DNA of 47,881 bases from Gilliamella sp. Lep-s35 (GCF_009795845.1 NZ_WTEX01000018.1:1-47881); one strand, 5' to 3'; positions 13,331-22,670 are shown, counted from the stretch's first letter. Translations and numbers: made by a program. The notes: generated from the letters alone by a model not told the origin.

Positions 13331-13362
13331 CATGTACCAAATGCTGTCACATTCAGTACATG
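13331..13362 (-). other. Intergenic hairpin between gltI and gltJ
   Basis: Outer stem CATGTAC / GTACATG (7 bases) encloses a second stem AATG/CATT with a six-base loop, with a symmetric 2+2 internal loop. There is no U run, so it is more likely an RNA-stabilising or processing element than a terminator. In E. coli the sRNA SroC comes from the equivalent gltI-gltJ gap; homology here is not claimed. Confidence 0.5.
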
Positions 13363-13383
13363 GATGGAAAGACAAGAAAAGTA

Positions 13384-14292
13384 CTAATCTAATGCTTTAT
13401 CATTAGGATTGGCAAATAGTTCAACCATTTTTGGTGAAATCTCAAGACCCATATTTGCACCTTTTGGCGGAACAGGTTGAGTAAACCATTTGTTATAGGA
13501 TTCTAATGCCTTTCCTGACTTTTGTGCATCAGCAATGGTTTTATCCATTAATTGTTTAAATTGAGTATCGCCTTTTCTTAACATACAACCATAAGATTCA
13601 TAAGAAAGCGGTTCACCAATAATTTTCCATTCAGCAGGATTAATTGCACGAGAACGTTCACCAGCAAGTAATGCATCATCCATTAAAAATGCCACAGCGC
13701 GACCCGTTTCAAGTGCATTGAATGCATCGCCATGATCTTTTGGCGTAATGATACGAATACCTAGGTTATCTTTATTGTTGATTTGATTTAAACGGATTTC
13801 TGACGTTGTGCCAGCAGTAGTTACCACATTTTTGCCTTTTAAATCTTCAATACTATTGATATTGCTATCTGCTTTGACTAAGAAGCGCGTACCAACAATA
13901 AAAATACTGTCTGAAAAATCAACTGTTTTTTGACGTTCAAGGTTATTTGTGGTTGAACCACATTCGAAATCATAAGTATAGTTGTTAAGTAATTGAATAC
14001 GAGTCTTAGAGGTAATTGGTAAATATTTTACTTGAAGATTTGGCAAATTTAATTCTTTTTTAACTGCATCAACAATTAAATTAGAATAGTCTTGTGAATA
14101 ACCAATAACTTCTTGTTTTTCACCATAATAGGAAAATGGAATCGAAGATTCTCGATGACCAACAACAATAACACCTGTATCTTTAATTTTGGCTAATGTA
14201 CCGCTTAGCTCTTCTGCAATAGCTGAACCAGTCATTAGACCTAACATTGCAAATGATAACACTAATTTGGTTAATTTTGTCTTTTTGTTCAT
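13384..14292 (-). CDS. gltI: Glutamate/aspartate periplasmic binding protein GltI
   Basis: Periplasmic solute-binding protein for GltJKL, 302 residues from the preferred start. It has a signal peptide ending in GSAIAEE, then the type II binding fold with VGHRESSIPFSYY, DFECGSTTN (the segment next to the Asp/Glu side-chain pocket in this family) and RAVAFLMDDALLAGE. An upstream ATG at 14298 sits directly against AGGAG, leaving no spacing; the ATG at 14292 is six bases from it and is chosen. First gene of gltIJKL, with a TATAAT-type -10 on the minus strand at 14358-14363. As in E. coli, lnt lies just upstream in the same direction. Confidence 0.94.
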   Translation of the reverse strand: MNKKTKLTKLVLSFAMLGLMTGSAIAEELSGTLAKIKDTGVIVVGHRESSIPFSYYGEKQEVIGYSQDYSNLIVDAVKKELNLPNLQVKYLPITSKTRIQLLNNYTYDFECGSTTNNLERQKTVDFSDSIFIVGTRFLVKADSNINSIEDLKGKNVVTTAGTTSEIRLNQINNKDNLGIRIITPKDHGDAFNALETGRAVAFLMDDALLAGERSRAINPAEWKIIGEPLSYESYGCMLRKGDTQFKQLMDKTIADAQKSGKALESYNKWFTQPVPPKGANMGLEISPKMVELFANPNDKALD

Positions 14293-14357
14293 ACTCATCT
14301 CCTACTGTTTAGTTTGTATCATATTAAATAATTTTAATATTTTTACAAAGGCCGTAT

Positions 14358-14363
14358 ATTATA
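14358..14363 (-). promoter_or_regulatory. -10 box of the gltI promoter
   Basis: Perfect TATAAT on the minus strand, about 65 bases ahead of the gltI start. The -35 position (about 14381-14386, TACTTT) is poor, so an activator may be needed. Confidence 0.45.
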
Positions 14364-14514
14364 ACTTATTTTTTTGCATAAAAGTACTTTTTACTGTCTA
14401 TTTATCACGGAGCTAGATACAATCACTAATCAGCGTGTTTTTGCTAATGATTGATTATACTAAAACTTCTTAAACCTAATTATATTTAAGCAAAAATTAT
14501 GCCAATATCATAAA

Positions 14515-16056
14515 TTATGAACGTCTTTTTATAAAAAGTGAGATAAACATAAATGCCATAATAACAAAGTAAGGAATATTCCCCCATCTTGCATAAGGCG
14601 TTAACCCAACTGTTGGTGAAACAGAAGCTGACAAAACATCTGTTTTGAATTGAGGCAATTGTTTAAAAATATTTCCATGCTGATCAATAATGGCTGTAAT
14701 ACCTGTATTAGTACTACGAATTAACGGCCGACCAAACTCAAGCGCTCTAGCTTGTGCCATTTGTAAATGCTGTTTAGGACCAATACTATCGCCAAACCAT
14801 GCATCATTAGACACCGTTAATAAAAAATCACTATCAGGGGTAAATTTTTGTCGCATTAAATCTGACAAAATAATTTCATAACAAATAGCAGGCGTAAATT
14901 TAAAGCCCTTTATAACTAATTGTGGTTGTTTTGCTTGGCCAGATTTCATTGATGACATGGGAACATTAAGTAATTCAGCAATTGGCTCAAGTACTGACTC
15001 TAGTGGTGTAAATTCACCAAAAGGCACTAAATGGTGTTTTTGATAACGATTTATTGTCGGATATTGATAGGGTTCCTTTTCACCCAATACTAATAGTGTA
15101 TTATAGATATCACCATTGGATTGATAACCATCTTCACCAAATCGATAATCAATAATACCGACAGCAATTTCAGCATTATGGGATCTGGCTTCATTATCCA
15201 AATGTTGTAAAAAAGACTGCTGATTAATTTCGTAATCGGTAATGCTTGCTTCTGACCATATAATGATCTTATTTTCTTCAAGGTTATCTTGAGTTAGCTT
15301 GGCATAGGTCTGTAAGGTATTATTCAGTTGTTCTTTTGTCCAACGAATTGACTGTGAAATATTTCCTTGAATTAAGGCGAAATTAGCTGAACGGCTGTTA
15401 TCGATGGTTGTCCATTCAACATTTTTGAATGAAATTGGTGCAAAAAAGATCGTAATAAGTGCATTAAATGCACCAAAAGAGTGCCTTTTAGGAATTTTTG
15501 CAGTGGCGGATTTTATACCATAAACTAGCAAGCCACATAACACCACTAAAATTAAATTAACACCATCAATACCAAAGACAGAAAAATAAGCACGTAAAGG
15601 ACTATCAAGCTGACTATAACCTAATTGTAACCAAGCAAAACCTGTCAAAATATAGCCACGTAAAAACTCGGTCACTTGCCAAAGAATTGGCGCTACAAGC
15701 ACAAGCTGTTTGAACGAAAATGGCGTAGCAAACCGATTTGTCAATCTCAATAAAAAGGCGAATAGCATTGGATAGATCGACAAATACAGAACTAAAAGCC
15801 CCAGAATAATTACGCCAACAAAAGGCGGTAACTCTCCATACTGTTTAATACTAATATAAACCCAGTGAACGCCAGCTAAAAAGTAGCCAAAACCCCAACT
15901 TAATCCAAGCAACGTGGCTTGTTTTTTAGATTTATCGGCGATAAGCCATAATAGCCCAGCAAACGACACAAAGGCTAAAGGCCAAATATGAAAAGGGGCA
16001 TAGCTAAAAACCGCTATACCACCTAAAAGCAAGCTTAATAAAATTGGCTTAAGCAT
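14515..16056 (-). CDS. lnt: Apolipoprotein N-acyltransferase
   Basis: Inner-membrane enzyme that adds the third acyl chain to the N-terminal cysteine of lipoproteins so that Lol can move them to the outer membrane. 513 residues (E. coli 512), with about six N-terminal membrane helices, a periplasmic nitrilase domain (about 225-480) and a final helix. The catalytic triad is visible: Glu about 269 in WSEAS, Lys about 340 in [10 protein letters not shown] (with the partner Glu eight on), and Cys about 392 in AICYEI. It overlaps corC by eight bases, as expected for the conserved corC-lnt pair. One of its substrates could be the lipoprotein encoded at 4080-5021. Confidence 0.95.
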   Translation of the reverse strand: MLKPILLSLLLGGIAVFSYAPFHIWPLAFVSFAGLLWLIADKSKKQATLLGLSWGFGYFLAGVHWVYISIKQYGELPPFVGVIILGLLVLYLSIYPMLFAFLLRLTNRFATPFSFKQLVLVAPILWQVTEFLRGYILTGFAWLQLGYSQLDSPLRAYFSVFGIDGVNLILVVLCGLLVYGIKSATAKIPKRHSFGAFNALITIFFAPISFKNVEWTTIDNSRSANFALIQGNISQSIRWTKEQLNNTLQTYAKLTQDNLEENKIIIWSEASITDYEINQQSFLQHLDNEARSHNAEIAVGIIDYRFGEDGYQSNGDIYNTLLVLGEKEPYQYPTINRYQKHHLVPFGEFTPLESVLEPIAELLNVPMSSMKSGQAKQPQLVIKGFKFTPAICYEIILSDLMRQKFTPDSDFLLTVSNDAWFGDSIGPKQHLQMAQARALEFGRPLIRSTNTGITAIIDQHGNIFKQLPQFKTDVLSASVSPTVGLTPYARWGNIPYFVIMAFMFISLFIKRRS

Positions 16057-16921
16057 TTTCAGGTAACTCTAAATTAGGTGCTGTTGCGCCATCAGGAATT
16101 GTTACATGTAGTTGAATAATACGCCTTCTGTCGGCAATGGTTACTTTAAATTGATAACCATCAATTGTAATACTCTCGCCACGTAAAGGTAAACGACCAA
16201 AATGCTGCATCACAAGCCCGCCAATGGTGTCCATTTCATCATCACTAAAATCAGTGGCAAAGATTTCATTAAAATCTTCAACGGGTGTAAGTGCTCGAAC
16301 AGTATAAACCGAAGGGGACAAGCGACGGATATCACGATCTTCAACCTCGTCATATTCATCTTCAATATCACCAACAATCAGTTCTAAAATGTCTTCGATA
16401 GTCACAAGCCCCGACACACCGCCAAACTCATCAATAGCCATTGCCATATGGTAACGCTGCATACGAAACTCTTTTAGCATATGATCAACACGTTTACTTT
16501 CAGGCACAACAACGGTTGGTCTAAGGATTTTTTTCAAATCAAAATTATCGACGCCTTGGCGAATAAAAATCAACAGATCTTTTGCCAATAAAATCCCTTC
16601 AATATGATCGCGATCTTCACTAATAACAGGATAGCGGGAATGCCCATGTTCAGAAATAATATCTAAACACTCATCAAGTGAATAATTGTCTTTAATGGTA
16701 ACAATTTGAGAGCGGGGGATCATAATATCGCGAATGCGTTGTTCAGCAATATCCATAACGCCTTCGATCATATCAAGCGTATCGGGATCGATAAGCTCGT
16801 TTTCTTCGGCTTCGCGGATCACTTCGATCAGTTCTTCTTTATCTTTTGGTTCTGAATGAAATAACTGACTTAACCATAATGCAAACCCTTTTTTAGGTCT
16901 CCGGTGATTATCATCACTCAT
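16049..16921 (-). CDS. corC: CorC/YbeX, CBS-domain and CorC_HlyC protein
   Basis: 290 residues (E. coli 292). The N-terminal region (about 25-60, [15 protein letters not shown]) precedes a CBS pair (about 70-190, from [10 protein letters not shown] to [14 protein letters not shown]), then a transporter-associated C-terminal domain (about 205-285). It lacks the membrane domain of larger CorC/CNNM-type proteins, so it is soluble or peripheral. It is linked to Mg2+/Co2+ efflux and, in E. coli, with ybeY and ybeZ to ribosome and membrane homeostasis; the exact reaction is not settled. It is translationally coupled to lnt. The ybeY gene lies 117 bases upstream, and ybeZ, which normally precedes ybeY, is missing here. 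Confidence 0.9.
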   Translation of the reverse strand: MSDDNHRRPKKGFALWLSQLFHSEPKDKEELIEVIREAEENELIDPDTLDMIEGVMDIAEQRIRDIMIPRSQIVTIKDNYSLDECLDIISEHGHSRYPVISEDRDHIEGILLAKDLLIFIRQGVDNFDLKKILRPTVVVPESKRVDHMLKEFRMQRYHMAMAIDEFGGVSGLVTIEDILELIVGDIEDEYDEVEDRDIRRLSPSVYTVRALTPVEDFNEIFATDFSDDEMDTIGGLVMQHFGRLPLRGESITIDGYQFKVTIADRRRIIQLHVTIPDGATAPNLELPENA

Positions 16922-17038
16922 TTGTGCTTTTCCTTTCTTACTTTATTATTAATTTACTATTTTTGGCTTAGTTTACTTAATTTACTTACTAAAAAAGTTT
17001 GCAAAATAGCATATAACTAAACGGCTTATCGTACATTT

Positions 17039-17506
17039 TTATTCATCAATGGGTTGATAAGGATCTTCAAACCCCAACTGCTGCATAATATCAATTTCGA
17101 TATTTTCCATTTCTTCGGCCTCGTCGTCAAGGATATGATCATAGCCCAATAGATGCAAACAACCATGCACAATCATATGTGCCCAGTGTGAAGTTAATGA
17201 TTTATGTTGCTGATCTGCTTCCGCTTCAACCACTTGCTTACAAATCACCAAATCGCCAAGCAAAGGAACATCAATTTCAATGGGTGACTCAAATGGAAAA
17301 GATAATACATTGGTTGGCTTATCTTTATGACGATAGGTATTATTTAATTGCTGACTTTCTTGCTCATCAACAATACGAATAGTTAGCTCGGCATTATCCA
17401 CAAATTGTGGCAAAATAATCTCTAACCATTGCAAAATTTGCGCCTCGGTTGGCAGATTTTGGCAATCTTTGGTAGCAATTTGTAAATCTAAAATTATTGC
17501 GCTCAT
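17039..17506 (-). CDS. ybeY: Endoribonuclease YbeY (rRNA maturation)
   Basis: Zn-dependent single-strand RNase involved in 16S rRNA 3' end maturation and 70S quality control. 155 residues, as in E. coli. The metal site [11 protein letters not shown] (three histidines) is near 116-126. [18 protein letters not shown] is the other family signature. It sits 23 bases downstream of rlmH and ahead of corC, so ribosome genes rsfS, rlmH and ybeY run together before corC-lnt. In E. coli the upstream neighbour is ybeZ, absent here. Confidence 0.94.
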   Translation of the reverse strand: MSAIILDLQIATKDCQNLPTEAQILQWLEIILPQFVDNAELTIRIVDEQESQQLNNTYRHKDKPTNVLSFPFESPIEIDVPLLGDLVICKQVVEAEADQQHKSLTSHWAHMIVHGCLHLLGYDHILDDEAEEMENIEIDIMQQLGFEDPYQPIDE

Positions 17507-17529
17507 TCTATTTTGATTACCTTAGGTTA

Positions 17530-18000
17530 TTATTCACGATGATAAGGGTGATTAGTCGTTAAACTCCATGCTCGATAAAGGCTTTCAGCCACAATCACGC
17601 GTACTAAAGGGTGTGGAAGAGTAAGCGGGGACAGCGACCAACTCTGCTCGGCTGCCGCTTTACAAGCAGGCGATAACCCCTCAGGGCCACCAATCAATAA
17701 ACTCACATCTCGCCCATCGGCTTTCCAACGTTCTAACTGCTCGGCTAAATTATGGGTTGTATAAGGTTTACCGGGAATATCGAGTGTCACAATACGATTA
17801 CTTTTACCGCAGGCATTTAACATCAACTCGCCTTCTTTGTCTAAAATTCGTACAATGTCGGCATTTTTAGTACGCTTACCTGCAGGGATCTCAACAAGCT
17901 CTAACGGCATATCTTTAGGAAAGCGAGCACAATAATCATCAAAAGCTGTTGTAACCCAACTTGGCATCTTGGTACCAACAGCAATAAGCTGAATTTTCAC
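17530..18000 (-). CDS. rlmH: 23S rRNA pseudouridine-1915 N3-methyltransferase RlmH
   Basis: SPOUT methyltransferase that methylates pseudouridine 1915 of 23S rRNA in assembled ribosomes. 156 residues from a GTG start, beginning [16 protein letters not shown] (the first Val read as Met), which matches the E. coli N-terminus. GGAG lies eight bases ahead of the GTG. A longer frame to 18066 exists but would overlap rsfS and add residues unlike the family, so it is rejected. [11 protein letters not shown] and [23 protein letters not shown] are the cofactor-binding knot. The rsfS stop is four bases upstream. Confidence 0.95.
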   Translation of the reverse strand: MKIQLIAVGTKMPSWVTTAFDDYCARFPKDMPLELVEIPAGKRTKNADIVRILDKEGELMLNACGKSNRIVTLDIPGKPYTTHNLAEQLERWKADGRDVSLLIGGPEGLSPACKAAAEQSWSLSPLTLPHPLVRVIVAESLYRAWSLTTNHPYHRE

Positions 18001-18004
18001 GCCA

Positions 18005-18319
18005 TTAACTCCAAAGCTTTTCCAGTTCGTAAAGCTGACGGCTCTCTTCTTGCATAATATGCACAATCACCGAATCCATATCAACTACAACCCAATCGGC
18101 ATCAGTTTTTCCTTCACTACCTAATACCAAATGCCCCTGTTTTTTAGCTTCATCAAGTAAATGGTTAGCAATAGAGGAAACATGACGATTTGAAGTGCCA
18201 GTACAAATAATCATATAATCAGTAATGCTTGATTTGCCACGAACATCAAGGGTAACAATATCTTTGCCTTTTAGATCATCAATCTTATCAATAATAAAAT
18301 CTTGTAACGACTGCTGCAA
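18005..18319 (-). CDS. rsfS: Ribosomal silencing factor RsfS
   Basis: Binds ribosomal protein L14 and blocks joining of the subunits in stationary phase or starvation. 104 residues (E. coli 105). Conserved stretches [19 protein letters not shown] and [16 protein letters not shown] are present. It is the first gene of the minus-strand run rsfS-rlmH-ybeY-corC-lnt and is separated from rlmH by four bases. The DNA upstream (18320-18695) contains a decayed transposase, so the gene that normally precedes it (nadD or holA in E. coli) has been displaced. Confidence 0.93.
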   Translation of the reverse strand: MQQSLQDFIIDKIDDLKGKDIVTLDVRGKSSITDYMIICTGTSNRHVSSIANHLLDEAKKQGHLVLGSEGKTDADWVVVDMDSVIVHIMQEESRQLYELEKLWS

Positions 18320-18434
18320 AATAAACTCTCTATGATTAAAAAATAAAGCGACATTATAGCATATATTTCAAAAATAACGGCGATGGAATAGCATACATTT
18401 TCAAACAAAAAATTAGTGTTGCTGATACAATTTT

Positions 18435-18599
18435 TGTAAAAAATATTCAGGATTCTATACCGTCTTGAGATTAAAATAATGAAAATAATAATACGAAATT
18501 TGAATTGAGATGTGGAATAATCAACAAATATTTAGTGCGACAAAAGATAGAAAACACCAGCTTAAACGCGTTATGAATTTTTTAAAGAATGAGTTTTAA
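18435..18599 (+). pseudogene. Transposase relic A: left end plus C-terminal piece
   Basis: TGTAAAAAATATTCAGGA at 18435-18452 matches the left inverted repeat of the element at 29751 at 15 of 18 bases. Bases 18507-18599 encode EMWNNQQIFSATKDRKHQLK then RVMNF before a stop. The DNA closely parallels 36046-36120 (relic C), including a shared TTTGAATTGAGATGTGG. This is the kind of C-terminal sequence found after an integrase-core (IS3/IS481-like) domain. The frame is lost after it, where relic B at 21465 seems to take over. It occupies much of the 376-base gap before 18696; the rest of that gap is AT-rich with no gene. Confidence 0.55.
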
Positions 18600-18695
18600 T
18601 TATACGATTTTACTTTTTTATCGACAAAAAAGGCTATAGCTTATAATATAGCTAACTAAATTACTTACAATCAATCATATAATTAATTTTTAAAA

Positions 18696-20120
18696 ATGAC
18701 TTCAAATATATTAACCATTAAATGTCCACAATGTGGAAGTATCAAACATAGTTCATTGGGCAATGAAAAATATCAGTGTGAAGGTTGTGGTGCTGTTTAT
18801 TTTGTTGATAAAAATGATGTACATGTTTTTCATCATCAACAATCTGAACCCCCAAAAACTATCCAGTCAAAAAATAATACAATCAATATTGTAGTTATAA
18901 TTTGTGCAGCGATTTTTTGTACGGTGATTTTTGGCGTTATAGCTGTTTTGCAGGTTTTAGGCAGTGAAGGCTTTTTTGAATCTAAACCCGTAGCGTATTC
19001 AGCAAAAAGTACATCAAATAAAAATCGTACAAATCCACCAGCTACGGTTAATAAAGAAAAATGGACTCATAAAAATATTGATATTTTTGTGTATAAAGAT
19101 ACACCTTATTTGATTATGAAAAGTAAATTAAAAATATCAAAAGACGATCCATTTTCAAGAAGAGAAGAACAGCATTTCATTAAAATTTATGATACCCAAG
19201 CAAATCAGTTTGTTGGTCAATTTGAATTGCCTATTGATGAAAAAAGTCATTTTTCAGAACCTATTCCCTATGAATTAAGAAAATGGGACAACGATGATTT
19301 TTTATTGTTGATTGATAAACAAAAATTATATCGATTAAATAAGCATAATAAAATTTTTGAATATGTTAATGATACCATGTTTGCAAAACAACCTGAGTTT
19401 TCACAAGGATTGGCAGAAATTAAATTTGTAAGCAAAGAATGGGGTGACGGTTTGTATGTGTATACCAATAAAGGGAAGCATTTTTATTTTTACCCTAATA
19501 TAGATAAACTTTATAAAGATGATGAATTTTATAAAGCAAGAACAGGAGCAACGCCATTACCTGCCAATTTCTCAGTACGTACAGCTTTTAGCTTTAGCAC
19601 AATAAGCGATGATTACCCAGATGAAAATTGTCGATTAATACAATATGAGTATCAGTATTTACCCGGTTATCCACGTGAAGAGGCATGGTTTAAATGGTCA
19701 AATTTTTACTATACAAAACAAAATCAAGCTATTGTTATTATTAACAGCGATACGCCTTATGAAAAAGTCCTTTTGGAACCATGGCTAAAGAAAGCATCTA
19801 GAACGTTAAAATATCGAGATTTTACCCCAGATCGTGTTTATTTCTTCCCTAAATTGCTCGATGATAATAGTGATTCGGTGCTAATTGCTTTTTCTACATC
19901 ACCAGTCAAGAAAGATAATTATGTTATTCAATTATTAGATACGAAAAATGCAGATATTCGTTGGAGCTATAATTTTCCTTTAACGTTTAATAGCGTTAAG
20001 GCAAAAATATTGAATGATCGCATTATATTGATGACAGCAGATAAATTAATTCAATTAAATCATCATGGTAAACAAGATTTTATCTTAGATACAAAGTCTT
20101 TAGACAGTAATAAGGAATGA
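18696..20120 (+). CDS. Zinc-ribbon, single-pass membrane protein with large exported domain
   Basis: 474 residues, function unknown. A zinc ribbon is formed by CPQC (Cys10, Cys13) and CEGC (Cys28, Cys31). A membrane helix follows at about 62-86 (INIVVIICAAIFCTVIFGV), then a linker and about 360 residues that should lie outside the cytoplasm. The C-terminal part has short blade-like repeats (YVIQLLDTKNADIRWSYNF; ILNDRIILMTADKLIQLN), suggesting a PQQ-like beta-propeller, but this is a guess. No clear Shine-Dalgarno precedes the ATG. Its TGA overlaps an ATG of the next frame, so it is coupled to the SPFH gene. First gene of a three-gene cassette between transposase relics. Confidence 0.65.
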   Translation: MTSNILTIKCPQCGSIKHSSLGNEKYQCEGCGAVYFVDKNDVHVFHHQQSEPPKTIQSKNNTINIVVIICAAIFCTVIFGVIAVLQVLGSEGFFESKPVAYSAKSTSNKNRTNPPATVNKEKWTHKNIDIFVYKDTPYLIMKSKLKISKDDPFSRREEQHFIKIYDTQANQFVGQFELPIDEKSHFSEPIPYELRKWDNDDFLLLIDKQKLYRLNKHNKIFEYVNDTMFAKQPEFSQGLAEIKFVSKEWGDGLYVYTNKGKHFYFYPNIDKLYKDDEFYKARTGATPLPANFSVRTAFSFSTISDDYPDENCRLIQYEYQYLPGYPREEAWFKWSNFYYTKQNQAIVIINSDTPYEKVLLEPWLKKASRTLKYRDFTPDRVYFFPKLLDDNSDSVLIAFSTSPVKKDNYVIQLLDTKNADIRWSYNFPLTFNSVKAKILNDRIILMTADKLIQLNHHGKQDFILDTKSLDSNKE

Positions 20121-20128
20121 ATGTAATT

Positions 20129-21154
20129 ATGTTTAGTTTTTTTAAAAAACAATTAGCTTCGGTTATAGAATGGCGTGACAATTCAACTGATATATTGTGG
20201 TATCAGTTTCCCGCTAGCAATAATGATCAAATTATCAATGCCAGTAAGCTTATTGTTGCTCCAGGGCAAGGTGCAGTGCTAGTTTATGAAGGTAAAATAG
20301 CCGATGTAATTGAAGACATTGGTATCTATAATTTAAAAACCGATAACCATCCATTTATTACAACAATGCTAAAAATAAGGCAGTCTTTTAAGAGTGAACA
20401 CAAACTTTATATTTATTTTTTCAAAAAAAACAATATCGTTAATCAAGGATGGGGTACCGCATCACCCATTAAGTATTTAGAGCCAGAATATCAGTTCCCA
20501 ATTCAACTTAAAATGAATGGTAACTATGCTTTTTCAATCGGTAATATTCAACAATTTTATCAACAAATTATTGGTCAACGTAATCAATATACAACTCAAG
20601 AAGCAAAAGAATTAATTTCAAATCGTATTATTCAAGAAATAACCAGTTTACTTGCTCAAGTGCAATATAGTTATTTGCAAATAGATTCAAAATTAAGTGA
20701 ACTATCTGAAAATGTTAAAATGCATTTAATTGATGAATTTGTTAAGTTAGGTTTAACTTTGTCTGATTTTCGTATTGTGGCTTCTCAGTTTGATAGTGAA
20801 ACCGAAAAAAGAATTGCTAAAATAGCTGACATTTCGGCCGATGCAATTGCCGCGAGCAAAGGTAATTTAAGTTATATTGAAATGGAAAAATTACAAGCTA
20901 TGCGTGATGCGGCTAAAAATGAAGGGGGAATAGCAGGTTTAGGTGCTCAATTTGTAGCAGGTGCCGAATTATCAAAAATCTACACTCAAAATGTAGCAGA
21001 TACTGATAATAAGCAAGGCTCTTCTGACTTTGAAAAGATCGATAACGATGATATATATAGTAAGTTAACAAAATTAAAACAATTGTTAGATATCGGGGTA
21101 ATTACTCAAGCGGAGTATGATGCAAAGAAAAAAGAGTATATTGATAAGCTTTAA
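20129..21154 (+). CDS. SPFH/band-7 protein with C-terminal SHOCT domain (YdjI/virion-core-like)
   Basis: 341 residues from the ATG at 20129. An earlier ATG at 20117 touches the AAGGA and leaves no spacing, and family members begin like MFSFFKKQLASVIEW, so the later start is preferred. Residues about 20-240 form an SPFH-like domain (VIEWRD, LIVAPGQGAVLVYEGKI). A helical stretch ISADAIAASKGNLSYIEMEK follows, then a Gly/Ala-rich part. The end is a SHOCT module (YSKLTKLKQLLDIGVITQAE, ending YDAKKKEYIDKL). There is no membrane helix, so it probably assembles on a membrane or on the partner proteins. The role is unknown. SPFH proteins with zinc-ribbon partners are found in membrane-stress neighbourhoods, but that does not fix a function here. 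Confidence 0.75.
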   Translation: MFSFFKKQLASVIEWRDNSTDILWYQFPASNNDQIINASKLIVAPGQGAVLVYEGKIADVIEDIGIYNLKTDNHPFITTMLKIRQSFKSEHKLYIYFFKKNNIVNQGWGTASPIKYLEPEYQFPIQLKMNGNYAFSIGNIQQFYQQIIGQRNQYTTQEAKELISNRIIQEITSLLAQVQYSYLQIDSKLSELSENVKMHLIDEFVKLGLTLSDFRIVASQFDSETEKRIAKIADISADAIAASKGNLSYIEMEKLQAMRDAAKNEGGIAGLGAQFVAGAELSKIYTQNVADTDNKQGSSDFEKIDNDDIYSKLTKLKQLLDIGVITQAEYDAKKKEYIDKL

Positions 21155-21169
21155 TTAAGGAATAACAGA

Positions 21170-21412
21170 ATGAAAACATTTTTAGCCAGTCTTCTTATTG
21201 CTTTTATTTTTACGTTGTCACTAGGGATAATATTATTAATATGGGATATAAATGTATTTCAATATGTTGATATAACTAAAATCCTTTTAACTATTTTAAC
21301 TATTGTTGTTAGTAGCATTATATTATGCCTTATTTGGGCATTACTTTTTAATCATGGCGAATACCGCTATGATAAAAAAGAGGGTAATGTAGCCCAATTT
21401 AAAAAAAAATAA
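21170..21412 (+). CDS. Small two-helix membrane protein, unknown
   Basis: 80 residues with two hydrophobic helices (about 3-27 and 34-61) and a basic, hydrophilic tail ending QFKKK. No family recognised. AAGGAA lies about eight bases before the ATG, and the gene starts 15 bases after the SPFH stop, so it belongs to the same operon. It could be a membrane partner of the SPFH protein. No terminator is clear after it; the DNA runs into relic B. Confidence 0.6.
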   Translation: MKTFLASLLIAFIFTLSLGIILLIWDINVFQYVDITKILLTILTIVVSSIILCLIWALLFNHGEYRYDKKEGNVAQFKKK

Positions 21413-21464
21413 TAGGTTGTTGAGTTTTAGCTATAGCTTAAATTGGTAATTAAATAACTCTATT

Positions 21465-21536
21465 TCTAAGAAAATTCCTTATCAGTTTTTAGAAAATTAT
21501 TTTAATCACGAAGTGTAACAACTTTGAGTTTTTACA
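21465..21536 (+). pseudogene. Transposase relic B: last residues and right end
   Basis: Bases 21465-21518 encode SKKIPYQFLENYFNHEV and a stop, parallel to GKTPYAFLEGDFNHEM and stop at 36169-36216 (relic C). CNN follows in both. GAGTTTTTACA at 21526-21536 resembles the right end (GTTTTTGACA) of the element at 29751. It continues just where relic A (18507-18599) leaves off when both are laid on relic C. It lies in the 331-base gap before yhcC; the rest of the gap (about 21540-21743) shows nothing I can assign. Confidence 0.5.
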
Positions 21537-21743
21537 TATAGACTAAAATTAAGATGGAGATGATAATTAAGACATCTTTACTATTTTTCTATCTAATGGT
21601 AACCGACAAAGATTGGTGGTATTTCCCCATCAAAATCACCCATCCATATTTATCGGTATCAGTTGAAAATAAATTGATAGCTATTAATAAAAAATGAAGT
21701 AGATAAATGAAAAGGATGCTTTTTCCATAATCACTAAATCCGA

Positions 21744-22670
21744 TTATGATTTAAAAAAGTAACAATCACCAATAGCACTACCTTGAGCGCCAAACTGACG
21801 TAAATTGTGATCAACAGCATTCATCGATTGCCAGTGGTTTTCGCACCAATCGGGAGCGAGTAAAGTTGGTTTTCTGGCATTAGCTGATATGCGATGATAC
21901 AAAATATTTGCGGGAGTTTGCCGAATGATATCGCCAGCAATATCAACATATTCATCTAATGACAATACAGCAAGCCGCCCAGCCCGCCACGCTTTTGCCA
22001 TAATACTACCTTCAACAATATGTAAAGGATGCAGCTTTAAACCGTCCACGCCACTATCAAGCACACGCTCAAGGGTTATGAAATTATCTTGTTTGGTTTC
22101 TTTCGGTAAACCAATAATTAAATGAGTGCAAACCTTAATACCAAGTTTGCGCGCTTTTTGTACGGTTTGCTGGTAATCATCAAAAGTATGCCCTCGATTA
22201 ATATCGTGTAAGGTTTTATCATGGGCTGTTTGTAAACCCAGTTCTAACCAAACTTCATAGCCATTGGATTGATAATGCGCAAGCAAATCAAGTGCTTCAT
22301 CAGGAACACAATCAGGGCGAGTACCCACACAAAGTCCAACAATATCTGCACTATTGAGGGCTTGTTGATACATATTTTTTAGAATTTCAACCTCAGCGTA
22401 GGTGCTCGTATAAGCCTGAAAGTAAGCAAGGTATCGTTTAGATTTTTGCATTTGCTTGGCTTGCAAAGTTAATTGCTCAGAAATTGATTTAACCTGAATA
22501 GATTCATCAATGATTGAGGCAACATTACAAAAAGTACAACCACCTTGACCAATAGTACCATCTCGATTAGGGCAGCTAAAGCCACCATGTAAAGTAAGTT
22601 TATAGATTTTTTCGCCATAACGACGTTGTAAATCGGAACCAAATGTATTAACGACTAAATGAAGTTGCAT
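21744..22670 (-). CDS. yhcC: Radical SAM protein YhcC
   Basis: 308 residues (E. coli YhcC 309). The radical-SAM iron-sulphur cysteines are in GGFSCPNRDG...GGCTFCNV (Cys about 33, 45 and 48), with the long first spacing typical of the YhcC/Elp3-like group. KVCTHLIIGLPKET and the KLHPLHIV segment are also family hallmarks. The substrate is uncertain; it has been suggested to act in RNA modification. Single gene on the minus strand, starting about 200 bases downstream of the plsB stop, with no obvious linkage to neighbours. Confidence 0.9.
   Translation of the reverse strand: MQLHLVVNTFGSDLQRRYGEKIYKLTLHGGFSCPNRDGTIGQGGCTFCNVASIIDESIQVKSISEQLTLQAKQMQKSKRYLAYFQAYTSTYAEVEILKNMYQQALNSADIVGLCVGTRPDCVPDEALDLLAHYQSNGYEVWLELGLQTAHDKTLHDINRGHTFDDYQQTVQKARKLGIKVCTHLIIGLPKETKQDNFITLERVLDSGVDGLKLHPLHIVEGSIMAKAWRAGRLAVLSLDEYVDIAGDIIRQTPANILYHRISANARKPTLLAPDWCENHWQSMNAVDHNLRQFGAQGSAIGDCYFFKS

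Noticed and set aside
18001-18066. N-terminal extension of rlmH
   Set aside because: It would overlap rsfS and has no family counterpart. The GTG at 18000 has GGAG at the right distance.
21600-21740. Minus-strand peptide ending KYGWVILMGKYHQSLSVTIR
   Set aside because: Short, no start or ribosome site, and no family recognised; could be chance.
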